DNA of 64,000 bases, from contig NZ_JBHMFC010000003.1 of the NCBI RefSeq assembly GCF_042427585.1, positions 1 through 64,000 on the forward strand, written 5' to 3'. Position numbers and translations under genes: made by a program. The notes beneath the pieces are model-generated. The model worked only from the letters and a program-made list of their open reading frames with translations, had not been told where the DNA came from and searched no databases. Source of the stretch: Pseudalgibacter ostreae (GTDB lineage: Bacteria; Bacteroidota; Bacteroidia; Flavobacteriales; Flavobacteriaceae). This document shows positions 1-8,154 of this stretch, piece after piece (positions within the stretch are counted from its first letter, which is position 1; each line of letters starts with the position of its first letter).

Positions 1-435
1 GTAAACTGGTTTGGTAGAGGCCCTCATGAAAACTATCAAGATAGAAATACGGCGGCTCTGGTAGGAGATTATAAAGCATCGGTTGAAGAATTGTATTTCC
101 CTTACATCCGTCCACAAGAAAATGGCTACAAAACAGATACACGTTGGGTAACATTTACCAACACAACTGGAAATGGTATAAAAGTAACAGCTACCGATTT
201 AATATCATTTAGTGCTCACCATCAATATAATGATGATTTTGATGCAGGCGACAAAAAACAACAACGTCACACTACCGATATTAAAAAACGTGATTTTGTA
301 AATATTAATATCGATTACAAACAAATGGGTGTTGGTGGCGATAACAGTTGGGGAAGAATGCCTCATGAAACATATCAAATTAAAGCTAATAATTTAAGTT
401 ATAGTTACGTCATTGAGGCTGTAACTAATGAATAA
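1..435 (+). CDS. Beta-galactosidase (GH2), C-terminal fragment, 5' end outside window
   Basis: The reading frame is open from base 1 and ends at the TAA at 433-435, so about 144 C-terminal residues are seen. The segment opens with WFGRGPHENYQDR and continues with YIRPQENG, the conserved core of the beta-galactosidase small-chain domain (Bgal_small_N) that forms the C-terminal part of long GH2 enzymes. GVGGDNSWG and PHETYQI near the end are also typical of that domain. The enzyme hydrolyses terminal beta-galactosides; in flavobacteria such enzymes are usually exported and belong to polysaccharide utilisation loci, so a locus may lie to the left. The internal ATG-like start at 91 is not the real start. 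The catalytic domain is not visible, so substrate cannot be judged. Confidence 0.9.
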   Translation, partial: VNWFGRGPHENYQDRNTAALVGDYKASVEELYFPYIRPQENGYKTDTRWVTFTNTTGNGIKVTATDLISFSAHHQYNDDFDAGDKKQQRHTTDIKKRDFVNINIDYKQMGVGGDNSWGRMPHETYQIKANNLSYSYVIEAVTNE

Positions 436-1124
436 GCAATTTCTAATTAAGGTTTAACATATCGAAACCTGATATCAACTGGAAATTTATTCCAAAGGTA
501 TAGCGTTCTCCATGAAGCATAATAAAATGTTTCTGGAGAACGCTTAATTTATTATACGATTGGAGTATAGAAGGCAATTAAATAAAAATAATGCCATGAA
601 AGACCAAAAAGACTATTTGATAGTTTTTTTGGAAGGTCTTGAAAAGGTCATAAAAATTTTTAAAAAATAAAAGCACATATGTTCTTGATTTTGATGCAAA
701 CACATATCTATATCTCGGTTTTGATAACGATAGGAAGGGGGCATAATAGATGTTGAGTTTATCGATACAAATCGTCCAAGGGTTTTTAAAACTCCTTGTT
801 GTTGAGGTTAGTAAGAGTTTGTGGTTAAGGATTCATTTATTCCTTTTTTAAATAGATGAATTTTCAGAATTTGATTCCCGATTCCCACGTTATGTCTATA
901 ATGTTGTTAATATAAAAAGGCCTTTCATGAATAAGAAGAGGTGTTTCAAGTTTAAACTTTTAAAGAGTTTTGAATTCTTTGATTTTGAAATTAAAATATT
1001 CTGAAAGTGCATTAATATACTTCAAAATAGGACAATATCTAATGTTAGGGTATAAAGATTGAAGTGGATAACCCTTGTTTTTCAGTTAAAAAAACAGAAC
1101 ACAGCATCCTCTATTTGTTTTCAT
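436..1124. other. Intergenic stretch without convincing gene
   Basis: About 690 bp lie between the beta-galactosidase stop and the rho terminator. The stretch holds an 11-bp inverted repeat at 502-544 and a 24-codon open frame at 596-670 (starting MKDQKDYLIV) that I cannot support as a gene. Other frames are broken by frequent stops. I see no tRNA, repeat array or transposase remnant. It may hold the edge of a polysaccharide locus and decayed sequence. Confidence 0.5.
502..544. terminator. Inverted repeat after beta-galactosidase gene
   Basis: The arms AGCGTTCTCCA (502-512) and TGGAGAACGCT (534-544) are perfect reverse complements, giving an 11-bp stem with a 21-nt loop. It lies about 65 bp after the beta-galactosidase stop. 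There is no T-run after it, so it may be a Rho-independent hairpin of poor quality, an RNA 3' stabiliser, or a regulatory dyad. Confidence 0.4.
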
Positions 1125-1152
1125 AAAAAAGCCCCTACAGAAATGTAGAGGC
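1125..1152 (-). terminator. Terminator of rho
   Basis: Read on the minus strand, GCCTCTACA and TGTAGGGGC pair around a short loop and are followed by six Ts. It sits about 25 bp past the rho stop codon and fits an intrinsic terminator for that gene. Confidence 0.8.
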
Positions 1153-1177
1153 CTAAGTGTATCATTAATTTAGAGTT

Positions 1178-2857
1178 TTATCCGTTCATGGAGATTAAAA
1201 ACTCTTCATTATTTCTAGTTTGTCTAAAACGGTCGTTTATAAATTCCATAGCTTCTACAGGGTTCATGTCTGCAAGGTATTTACGCATCACCCACATACG
1301 TTGTATGGTGTTCTCATCCAATAATAAGTCATCACGACGCGTGCTTGAAGAAGTAAGGTCGATAGCAGGGAATATTCTACGGTTGGAAATTTTTCTATCC
1401 AATTGCAGCTCCATGTTACCAGTTCCTTTAAATTCCTCAAAAATAACCTCGTCCATTTTAGAGCCGGTTTCCGTTAGTGCTGTTGCAATAATGGTTAAAG
1501 AGCCTCCATTTTCAATATTTCTTGCTGCACCAAAAAAGCGTTTTGGTTTATGTAGCGCATTGGCATCTACACCACCACTTAATATTTTTCCAGATGCTGG
1601 TTGTACGGTATTGTAAGCTCTTGCTAAACGTGTAATAGAGTCTAGAAGAATCACGACATCATGGCCACATTCTACCAAGCGCTTTGCTTTTTCCAATACG
1701 ATATCTGCAATTTTCACGTGTTCATGTGCTTCTTTATCGAAGGTTGAAGAAATAACCTCGCCACGTACATTACGTTGCATGTCTGTTACCTCTTCAGGAC
1801 GTTCGTCAATTAAAAGAATCATTAAATAAACTTCAGGATGATTTGCAGCAATAGCATTGGCCACATCCTTTAACAACATGGTTTTACCTGTTTTAGGCTG
1901 TGAAACGATCATGCCACGTTGTCCTTTTCCTATAGGAGAAAACAAATCCATAATTCGCGTAGATATGGTGCTTTGTTTTTCTGCAAGGTTAAATTTTTCT
2001 GTTGGGAACAACGGTGTTAAGTGTTCGAAGGATACACGATCTCTTACCACTTCTGGTTTTTGCCCATTAATTCTAATCACTTTTATTAAGGGAAAGTATT
2101 TTTCACCTTCTTTTGGTGGGCGTACATGTCCTAAAACAGTATCGCCTTTTTTTAAGCCAAATAATCTTATTTGCGATTGTGAAACATAGATGTCATCTGG
2201 TGATGATAGGTAGTTGTAATCTGACGAACGTAAAAAGCCATAACCATCTTGCATGATGTCTAAAACCCCTTCACTTTCAATAATAGCATCAAATTCAAAG
2301 TCGGGTTCACGGTAGCGATTTCTATTATCTTTATTTCCAGCATCTACTTGTCCGCTTTTTTGATTCTTATGCTGATTCTTTTGGGGGTTGTGTTCCCTTT
2401 TTGGATGAGGCTTTGGCGGATTATCGTTTTGTTTTTTCGGTTTGTTCTCTTGCTTTTGTTCTACTTTATTTTGTTGGGGAGTAGGCGGTGTTGCTTTTCT
2501 CTCTTGGATACCGCTGTTTTCTGGAGCAACCGTTTTTTCTATGGGTTTAGTAACCTTTTGAACGCGTTGTCTTGGTTTTTTGTCCACTTGTGGTTTGGGC
2601 GTTTTGTCCACCTGTGAAGTCGTTTTTTTGTCGACCTCTGGATTAAGCTTTTGTTCTGTTTCCTGGTCTTTGTTTTTGGTGGCTTCGGTAGTTTCCACCA
2701 CGGAAGTCACAACTTTTGGATCTGTTGCTTGCCGATCTAATATTTGATATACTAAATCTAATTTTTTTAATGAACGATATTTAGGAACGCTCAGTTTTTT
2801 TGCAATCTCTTGTAGTTCAGAGAGTTTTTTTTCTTTTAGTTGTGAAATTTCAAACAT
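1178..2857 (-). CDS. rho: Transcription termination factor Rho
   Basis: Hexameric RNA-dependent ATPase/helicase that releases transcripts. The 559-residue protein has a Rho N-terminal SAP-like segment (about 1-45) and a lysine-, proline- and glutamine-rich linker (about 46-185). A cold-shock-type RNA-binding domain follows (about 190-270), then the RecA-type ATPase core. Walker A is PKTGKT at 321-326, Walker B VVILLD at 401-406, and the Q-loop region begins at LSGGVD (426-431). E. coli Rho is about 420 residues; the extra length is the linker, a known feature of Bacteroidota Rho. The linker contains VDK-type repeats around residues 75-95. The gene stands alone, divergent from the DUF4293 gene. 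The start MFEISQLKEKKL matches the family start. Confidence 0.97.
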   Translation of the reverse strand: MFEISQLKEKKLSELQEIAKKLSVPKYRSLKKLDLVYQILDRQATDPKVVTSVVETTEATKNKDQETEQKLNPEVDKKTTSQVDKTPKPQVDKKPRQRVQKVTKPIEKTVAPENSGIQERKATPPTPQQNKVEQKQENKPKKQNDNPPKPHPKREHNPQKNQHKNQKSGQVDAGNKDNRNRYREPDFEFDAIIESEGVLDIMQDGYGFLRSSDYNYLSSPDDIYVSQSQIRLFGLKKGDTVLGHVRPPKEGEKYFPLIKVIRINGQKPEVVRDRVSFEHLTPLFPTEKFNLAEKQSTISTRIMDLFSPIGKGQRGMIVSQPKTGKTMLLKDVANAIAANHPEVYLMILLIDERPEEVTDMQRNVRGEVISSTFDKEAHEHVKIADIVLEKAKRLVECGHDVVILLDSITRLARAYNTVQPASGKILSGGVDANALHKPKRFFGAARNIENGGSLTIIATALTETGSKMDEVIFEEFKGTGNMELQLDRKISNRRIFPAIDLTSSSTRRDDLLLDENTIQRMWVMRKYLADMNPVEAMEFINDRFRQTRNNEEFLISMNG

Positions 2858-3041
2858 AAATGTTTATTGGCTATGTGTTTTGAATATAAAATTTGAATAA
2901 TTCTGAAAAAATAGGTTTTTATAAGAAGAGATAACAACCTATGATATAGGATTGTTATGAATTATTACTGCAATTATACGACTTTATTTTAATTTTAATA
3001 AAAGAAACCATTATTTTTGTGTTTTATTTTTAAATATATAT

Positions 3042-3452
3042 ATGATACAGCGTATTCAAACCTTATACCTATTATTGGCTGCAGTCGTTTCTGGAGGCCT
3101 AATTTTTGTTTTTCATTTATGGATCACGGAAGAAGGTCCCCATGTGTTTGCTAAAGATAATATTACTTTTTTAGCTTTGTTTTTAATTTCGACATTGTTA
3201 TCTTTGGTGTCTATTTTTATGTATAAAAACAGGAAGTTCCAGTTTGTTTTGGGGCGACTTAACATCATATTGAACTTTATTTTATTAGGATTATTTGTAT
3301 ATCAATCGCTAAATGTATCTGGAGAAACGGCGGTTTCTGAGAAAGGTATTGGGATGCTTCTTCCTATTGTTTCTATCGTGTTATTGGCATTAGCCAATAA
3401 GGCCATCAAAAAGGATGAAGAACTTGTAAAATCTGTTGATAGATTGCGATAG
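3042..3452 (+). CDS. DUF4293 family membrane protein
   Basis: A 136-residue protein beginning MIQRIQTLYLLLAAV, the usual start of the Bacteroidota-specific DUF4293 family. Four hydrophobic segments are visible (about 7-27, 42-60, 70-88, 105-122) with a short charged tail, so it is an inner-membrane protein. Function is unknown. It lies divergent from rho with about 180 bp between them, an arrangement I associate with this family in Bacteroidota. It is followed by its own terminator, so it is probably monocistronic. Confidence 0.88.
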   Translation: MIQRIQTLYLLLAAVVSGGLIFVFHLWITEEGPHVFAKDNITFLALFLISTLLSLVSIFMYKNRKFQFVLGRLNIILNFILLGLFVYQSLNVSGETAVSEKGIGMLLPIVSIVLLALANKAIKKDEELVKSVDRLR

Positions 3453-3483
3453 ACCTAAAATCTTAGTAGTATTAGTGCGTTAA

Positions 3484-3513
3484 AACCCAAAGTGAGAACT
3501 TTGGGTTTTTTTA
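3484..3513 (+). terminator. Terminator of the DUF4293 gene
   Basis: AACCCAAAGT (3484-3493) pairs with ACTTTGGGTT further on, with a 4-nt loop and a following T-run. It is 31 bp after the stop codon. Confidence 0.85.
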
Positions 3514-3576
3514 TTTTTATAGGCCTTCAGTGATTTTTTTTAAGAGAGGATGTTCTAACTCTTGGCGAACGGTCTT

Positions 3577-4284
3577 TTAGTCTTGCAAAGCAAAAACTTT
3601 TCGTAATAAATCTGTTGTTCTTGAAGCCGCTTGAGACCTAATGTCTTTTTCTTCAACCGCAATCATCGTATAAACCCCCTTTAGAGCTTCACCCGTAACA
3701 TAATCTGTTAGATCTGGATTAACATCTGCTGTAAACGGTAAGGAATTGTATTTGTTAATAAGGTTATTCCATATTTGGTCTGCACCTACTTTACTAAAAG
3801 AGTTTTTGATAACAGGATTGAACTTGCTATATAAAGCTGTTTCCGTTTTAGAGTTTAAATATTGCGTGGCTGCATCATCATTACCTAAAAGGATGGTTTT
3901 GGCATCTGCAAAAGTAATTCCCTTTACGGCATCAACAAATATAGGGGTCGCTTCTTTTACAGCATCTTCAGCAGCTCTATTAAGAACTTTTAAGCCTTCA
4001 TCTGCCAAATTACCTAATCCTATGTCACGCAGGGCTTTATCTACTTTTTGAAGTTCTTGTGGCAATACAATCTTAACCAATTCATTTTTAAAAAAACCAT
4101 CTTCTTGTGTTAACTTGGTCACTTGCTTGTCAATACCAAAGTCTAAGGCTTGGCGTAAGGCTGAAGCAATTTCAGTATTGCCAATTCCTCCAGTTTGTTG
4201 GGGTAATTGATTAACGACTTGTTGTAGTTCTGCACAAGCACTAAGGTTGAAAATTAAAATAAAGACTAAAATGTTACGAATCAT
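3577..4284 (-). CDS. DUF4197 domain lipoprotein
   Basis: I start this gene at the ATG at 4284 (MIRNILVFILIFNLSAC), because that gives a proper lipoprotein signal with Cys17 as lipidation site; the longer frame to 4413 would put the signal 43 residues inside. The mature part is mostly alpha-helical and fits DUF4197, with conserved stretches such as IASALRQAL, GLKVLNRAAEDAV and ALKGVYTMIAVEEKDIR. Members are exported proteins of unknown function in Bacteroidota and Proteobacteria. Its stop lies 64 bp beyond the convergent DUF4293 terminator. It is transcribed in the same direction as purU, about 160 bp downstream of it. Confidence 0.85.
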   Translation of the reverse strand: MIRNILVFILIFNLSACAELQQVVNQLPQQTGGIGNTEIASALRQALDFGIDKQVTKLTQEDGFFKNELVKIVLPQELQKVDKALRDIGLGNLADEGLKVLNRAAEDAVKEATPIFVDAVKGITFADAKTILLGNDDAATQYLNSKTETALYSKFNPVIKNSFSKVGADQIWNNLINKYNSLPFTADVNPDLTDYVTGEALKGVYTMIAVEEKDIRSQAASRTTDLLRKVFALQD

Positions 4285-4442
4285 AATGTTTTGAGTTTTG
4301 AAATTAAAGTAAATATACCTTTTTATAATAAAAAGAGGGTGTGATATATGGGCTGTAGCGATTATATTAAATAGCTGTATTAAAATCAGGTGCCGTTTTA
4401 TTCTGTTACACAAATAAAATAGAGCCCAGATTTAGTATATGG

Positions 4443-5297
4443 TCAATAAAAAATAACCGTTTTATTTTTATAAACCAGAACTTTTCGTTTGATATGTAAT
4501 TTAATGGCGTTTGCAAGTACTATTTTTTCTAGATCTCTGCCTTTTGCTATTAAATCTTCTATGGTTTGGGTATGGGATATATGGGCAACATCTTGCTCGA
4601 TAATAGGTCCTGCATCTAATTCTTCGGTAACATAATGACTTGTTGCTCCTATAATTTTAACGCCGCGTTTATATGCAGAATGGTAAGGTTTCGCCCCCAC
4701 AAAAGCAGGTAAGAAGGAGTGGTGGATGTTTATAATTTTATTTGGGTATTTGGAAATTAAATTATTAGAAACGATTTGCATGTATCGGGCTAATACTATA
4801 AAATCGATTTTAAAGGAGTTGAGTAGCTCCAATTGCTTTTGTTCGGCTTCCTCTTTCGTGTCTTTGGTTACTGGAATATGATGAAACGGAATATTAAAAC
4901 TATCTGCAATGGGTTTTAAATCCATGTGGTTACTAATGATAAAAGGAATCTCAACATGTAGTTCTCCAGAGTTATACCGGCCTAAAATGTCATAAAGGCA
5001 ATGGTCGAATTTCGAAACGAACAAGGCCATTTTAGGTTTTCTTAAAGAAGAGTAAATGCGCCATTTCATGCCGTATGTCTCAACCAATGTTTTTTTGAAT
5101 AAGCTCTTAAAGGCTTCTAATGAAAAATGTTCCGAACTGAATTCGCTTTCCAACCGGATAAAGAATATGTCCTGTACCCGGTCTACATGTTGGTCTATAT
5201 ATACAATGTTTCCGTGATTTACAGCAATAAAATTGGTGACAGAAGCAATAATATTGGGACGATCTTTGCAATGAATCAGTATAGTGATTTTATTCAT
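4443..5297 (-). CDS. purU: Formyltetrahydrofolate deformylase
   Basis: Hydrolyses 10-formyl-tetrahydrofolate to formate and tetrahydrofolate, balancing one-carbon units and supplying formate for purine synthesis. The 284-residue length is normal. An N-terminal ACT domain (about 1-80, starting ITILIHCKDRPNII) is followed by a formyltransferase domain. That domain carries the signature NIHHSFLPAFVGAKPYHSAY and, later, the conserved Asp in TEELDAGPI. The ACT domain is the usual glycine/methionine-sensing part of PurU. It is divergent from the PHP-ACT gene, which also has ACT domains. No Shine-Dalgarno is seen, as is normal here. Confidence 0.95.
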   Translation of the reverse strand: MNKITILIHCKDRPNIIASVTNFIAVNHGNIVYIDQHVDRVQDIFFIRLESEFSSEHFSLEAFKSLFKKTLVETYGMKWRIYSSLRKPKMALFVSKFDHCLYDILGRYNSGELHVEIPFIISNHMDLKPIADSFNIPFHHIPVTKDTKEEAEQKQLELLNSFKIDFIVLARYMQIVSNNLISKYPNKIINIHHSFLPAFVGAKPYHSAYKRGVKIIGATSHYVTEELDAGPIIEQDVAHISHTQTIEDLIAKGRDLEKIVLANAIKLHIKRKVLVYKNKTVIFY

Positions 5298-5809
5298 GTT
5301 TTTTTAAGCTTGTAAGGGGCCGAAATTAAACTAAATATACGAAACTGCATAATAGAATATTTTTTTAAAAATCTATAAATAAGAGTAGTTTAATTTTAAT
5401 ATGAGGCTATGCCAAGCTCTTTTGGTGTGGTTTCCATTAAAGAGCTATAACTTTATAAACCCATGGTAAAAGTTAAACAAAGGGTTTGCGTTATGCTATT
5501 GTGTTATGGAAACCACCAATTAAAGTATTTTTAATCTTTAGAGCAAAATAAGTGTCTGCAACCTATAAATGGAACCCTTTTTTTTAATGGAGACTTCTAT
5601 AAAAACAGCAATAAAAAGAGTCCGTCCTGTTATGTTAAAACATGAAACGCACTTGTTGAATTCATAAAATTTAATGCATATTGGCCTGTTTTTAATGGGA
5701 ATAAAGTTTCATTCTTAAAAAAAGTTGAAATCCAATTGATTTTGGCTAATAATTACAATGCAATGGTTAAATTTGAATTTTAAAAGCGCAAATTAAAGTA
5801 TAGTAATTG
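5298..5809. other. Intergenic region between purU and the PHP-ACT gene
   Basis: About 510 bp between two divergent genes, so it must hold two promoters. A small dyad, AGCTCTTT (5415-5422) and AAAGAGCT (5439-5446), has a 16-nt loop. TGGTTTCCAT near 5428 and ATGGAAACCA near 5505 form a second, distant inverted pair. I find no supportable reading frame or RNA gene. Confidence 0.45.
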
Positions 5810-7498
5810 ATGAGAAAACTCAACGAATTTATTTGGGAAACACACGGCATCCACGCAGGTACAGAGCAAGACCACGTTAAACACGGTATTGACAAGCTGG
5901 AAGATATTATTGATAAGGCGATAGAGGCCAAAAACCCTAGTATTACCTTTATAATCCATTCGCCTCGGTTAACGGGTTTTCGTTATATCGCAGAGCGGGA
6001 CACTAATGTGAAATTTATTAGAGGTAATAGATCATATTTGAACTATCCGAAACGCATCGCTAACCTTCGTGAGAAATATGAGGGCCAAATTAATATTAAG
6101 TATGGTGTAGAACTGGAATGGATGGGGCCAGATTTAGGCTTGCAATGGAGCCGCTCTAAAATATTTCAGGCAGAAGACGCCGATTATGTTATTGGCTCGG
6201 TTCATTTTGCCCCAGAAGGATTGCCTTATGATGGGTCTAAAGAAGAAGCGTTGGAGTTGTTGAGATTACGGGGCAGCTTAGAGGCATATTGGGAGGGTTA
6301 TTTTAACGAAATGATCCAGATGATAGAATGCTTTGGCGATATGATCCAGATTATCGGACATATCGATTTGCCAAAGCTAAATGTAGATATGCCAGAGGCT
6401 TTAGTAAATTTTGAAACCAGCGCGCATCCTTTAGCCAATAAGTTTAGAACGCTTTTAGAGCTTATTGCCGATCGTAACCTGTCTCTAGACGTGAATATGG
6501 CCGGTAAGTTTAAAGGAGTGGGGGTTTACCCTGTTCAGAGTATATTGCGAAGGGCCAATGAGCTTCAAATTCCAGTATGTGTAGGCACAGATACTCATCA
6601 CGTGCGTTATTATGGCTTAAATTATAAAGAAAGCTTAGAGTATATACAAGAGGCAGGTTACGAAAGTTATGTGAGTTATTCTAAACTTATCCCAGAAAAC
6701 CGCACCATTTTTGATGATCATGAATTAAAGGTAAAATATACGGTTTTAAATAAAGGGATTGAATTGCTTAACCAAAGATTGGATAATGCACAAAGAAGGA
6801 TTATCCCAGATTTTTCTTTTGGAGGGTCATTCTCTGAATTTGTAGATATTTATAAAAATGCTACAGGAATGGGAGATTATAATGCCATACGAATTCGGAA
6901 ATGGGGCAAATCGGTTACGGTAACCAATGAGGTGCCAAAAGGGTCTGATATTAAAGTAAATGGTCTGTTCTCAGAACATTTAGATGAACCGGGCGTAATC
7001 TCTTCACTGTTTAACACCTTGGCATCAGAGGGTATAAATGTAGAGACGGCACGGTTAAAATCTAATAACGATGGTACGGCAGTTGCTTTTTTATCCTTAG
7101 GAAGTGGTAATCGAAACGTTCAAAGTGCTATAGATTTTATAAAAGGCACCGATACAGGTCTCTTTAATAAATTGATTTATAAAGAAAATGCCGAATTACC
7201 AAATTATTATAGAGAAGGGGTGTACTTGTTGGAAATGGATGGTGTGGATTTGAAATTGGCACTTAGCGAAAAGGTCATTCTTACAAAACACCACAATGCT
7301 CCAGGGGTTTTATTGATATTGCTCTCGGCTCTGGCTTCAAAACATATTAACATTATAGATTTAAGATTGGGAAAATTAAATGATACAGGATATTCTGCAA
7401 TAGCAGTAGACGGGGATAGTAATGTGATTAAGGCTTTACTTACGAAGCTAGGTGAGCAATATTACGAAGCCAATTTAATTGAATTCCATAGTATGTAG
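5810..7498 (+). CDS. PHP-domain phosphoesterase fused to two ACT domains
   Basis: The start is the ATG at 5810 (MRKLNEFIWETHGIH); a TTG just before it is less likely. Residues 1-275 are a PHP domain of the HisJ histidinol-phosphatase type. Candidate metal ligands are His12, His15, His50, Glu101 (GVELEW), His132 (IGSVHF), His184 (GHIDLPK), Asp261 and His263 (VGTDTHH). Residues about 300-375 form a linker. Two ACT-like folds follow, about 385-455 (HLDEPGVISSLFNTL) and 488-560 (NAPGVLLILLSALAS), resembling the amino-acid-sensing domains of SerA or IlvN. HisJ enzymes are usually 260-290 residues without ACT domains. A plausible role is an amino-acid-regulated phosphatase, but the substrate is not shown by sequence. 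No other histidine genes are nearby. Its neighbour purU also has an ACT domain. Confidence 0.8.
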   Translation: MRKLNEFIWETHGIHAGTEQDHVKHGIDKLEDIIDKAIEAKNPSITFIIHSPRLTGFRYIAERDTNVKFIRGNRSYLNYPKRIANLREKYEGQINIKYGVELEWMGPDLGLQWSRSKIFQAEDADYVIGSVHFAPEGLPYDGSKEEALELLRLRGSLEAYWEGYFNEMIQMIECFGDMIQIIGHIDLPKLNVDMPEALVNFETSAHPLANKFRTLLELIADRNLSLDVNMAGKFKGVGVYPVQSILRRANELQIPVCVGTDTHHVRYYGLNYKESLEYIQEAGYESYVSYSKLIPENRTIFDDHELKVKYTVLNKGIELLNQRLDNAQRRIIPDFSFGGSFSEFVDIYKNATGMGDYNAIRIRKWGKSVTVTNEVPKGSDIKVNGLFSEHLDEPGVISSLFNTLASEGINVETARLKSNNDGTAVAFLSLGSGNRNVQSAIDFIKGTDTGLFNKLIYKENAELPNYYREGVYLLEMDGVDLKLALSEKVILTKHHNAPGVLLILLSALASKHINIIDLRLGKLNDTGYSAIAVDGDSNVIKALLTKLGEQYYEANLIEFHSM

Positions 7499-7517
7499 TA
7501 GGAATAAGTATGAGAGA

Positions 7518-7594
7518 GGTCTGAAAAGTAGTTGAAAAATAGGGGGGGGTGAGCCGAGTGAAACGTCTCAATGAAGTAAATTGTTTTTCAGGCC
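7518..7594. terminator. Putative terminator or repeat between convergent genes
   Basis: GGTCTGAAAA (7518-7527) can pair with TTTTCAGGCC (7585-7594) with one G-T pair, followed on the plus strand by a T-rich tract. The long interior carries an 8-G run and the segment GAGTGAAACGTCTC, which looks like an intergenic repeat rather than a plain loop. It lies between the PHP-ACT gene and the convergent 50-residue gene and may end both. Confidence 0.4.
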
Positions 7595-7611
7595 TTTTCT
7601 TTTAATAAATT

Positions 7612-7764
7612 TTAATCCAAGGCATTTTTGGTCACAAACCAGCGCCAGCCTATAATGGCCATTTGTACTTTTGTTGCTTTTGCTAAATCCAAATGGCGTT
7701 TTGAGTAGCTTGGAAGCAGTTTTTTATTAAGCTTTGCTAAAACCTGGAACACTTTCTTTTTCAT
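7612..7764 (-). CDS. Small conserved basic protein (50 residues)
   Basis: An ATG at 7764 opens a 50-codon frame ending in TAA at 7612, coding for MKKKVFQVLAKLNKKLLPSY followed by a Lys/Arg-rich middle and the tail VTKNALD. From memory it resembles a short basic protein found throughout the Flavobacteriaceae, with the core MAIIGWRW near the C-terminus, sometimes labelled SsrA-binding protein although it is far too short to be SmpB. That recognition has not been checked by a search. No membrane segment or metal motif is present. It is convergent with the PHP-ACT gene. Function unknown. Confidence 0.7.
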   Translation of the reverse strand: MKKKVFQVLAKLNKKLLPSYSKRHLDLAKATKVQMAIIGWRWFVTKNALD

Positions 7765-8154
7765 ACTTGCAGATATTCATTTGATAACAAAAATAGGAAA
7801 ACTTATTTTAGACTTAAAAAGTACGGGTATATAGGGTTTTTAGAAATAATTTGATTGCTTTTAGTTGCAATCTGCATATTTTAAAAAGTATTCCTGTAAT
7901 CCCGTTTGGAATAAACGTCTATAAGCGGCCTCTATTATCAGATTTAAAAAACGACACTGTAGGGCTTGTCTTTATAAGCTTAAAGGTGTGTTGCTTTATT
8001 ATGTCATTTTATTTCAATGCTGTTATTCTATAGATGTACAGTTAAAATGGTAGTTTTTTTTTGAGCTATTTTGACTTTTTATAGGGTTTAAAATAGATAA
8101 ATCAAAAATCGTAAATCGTAAATTCTTATATTATCTTCGCAAAAAAAAAAAATT
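7765..8154. other. Intergenic region upstream of the antiporter gene
   Basis: A 390-bp AT-rich stretch. A 60-codon frame at 7851-8033 has no family resemblance and I leave it out. At 8105-8124 the sequence AATCGTAAATCGTAAAT is a tandem repeat unit related to one between two tRNA genes near 46.1 kb. A run of 12 As lies just before the antiporter start. Confidence 0.4.

Noticed and set aside
596..670. 24-codon frame after the beta-galactosidase
   Set aside because: Too short, no similarity to a known protein and no promoter or terminator support.
672..712. CACATAT direct pair resembling the ArsR operator
   Set aside because: The two copies are in the same direction and do not form the ATATGTG-N6-CACATAT dyad.
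1188..1616. Long plus-strand frame inside rho
   Set aside because: It lies antisense within the rho coding region, and the rho protein is unmistakable on the other strand.
7851..8033. 60-codon frame upstream of the antiporter
   Set aside because: Hydrophobic and irregular, with no family resemblance; likely chance in AT-rich DNA.
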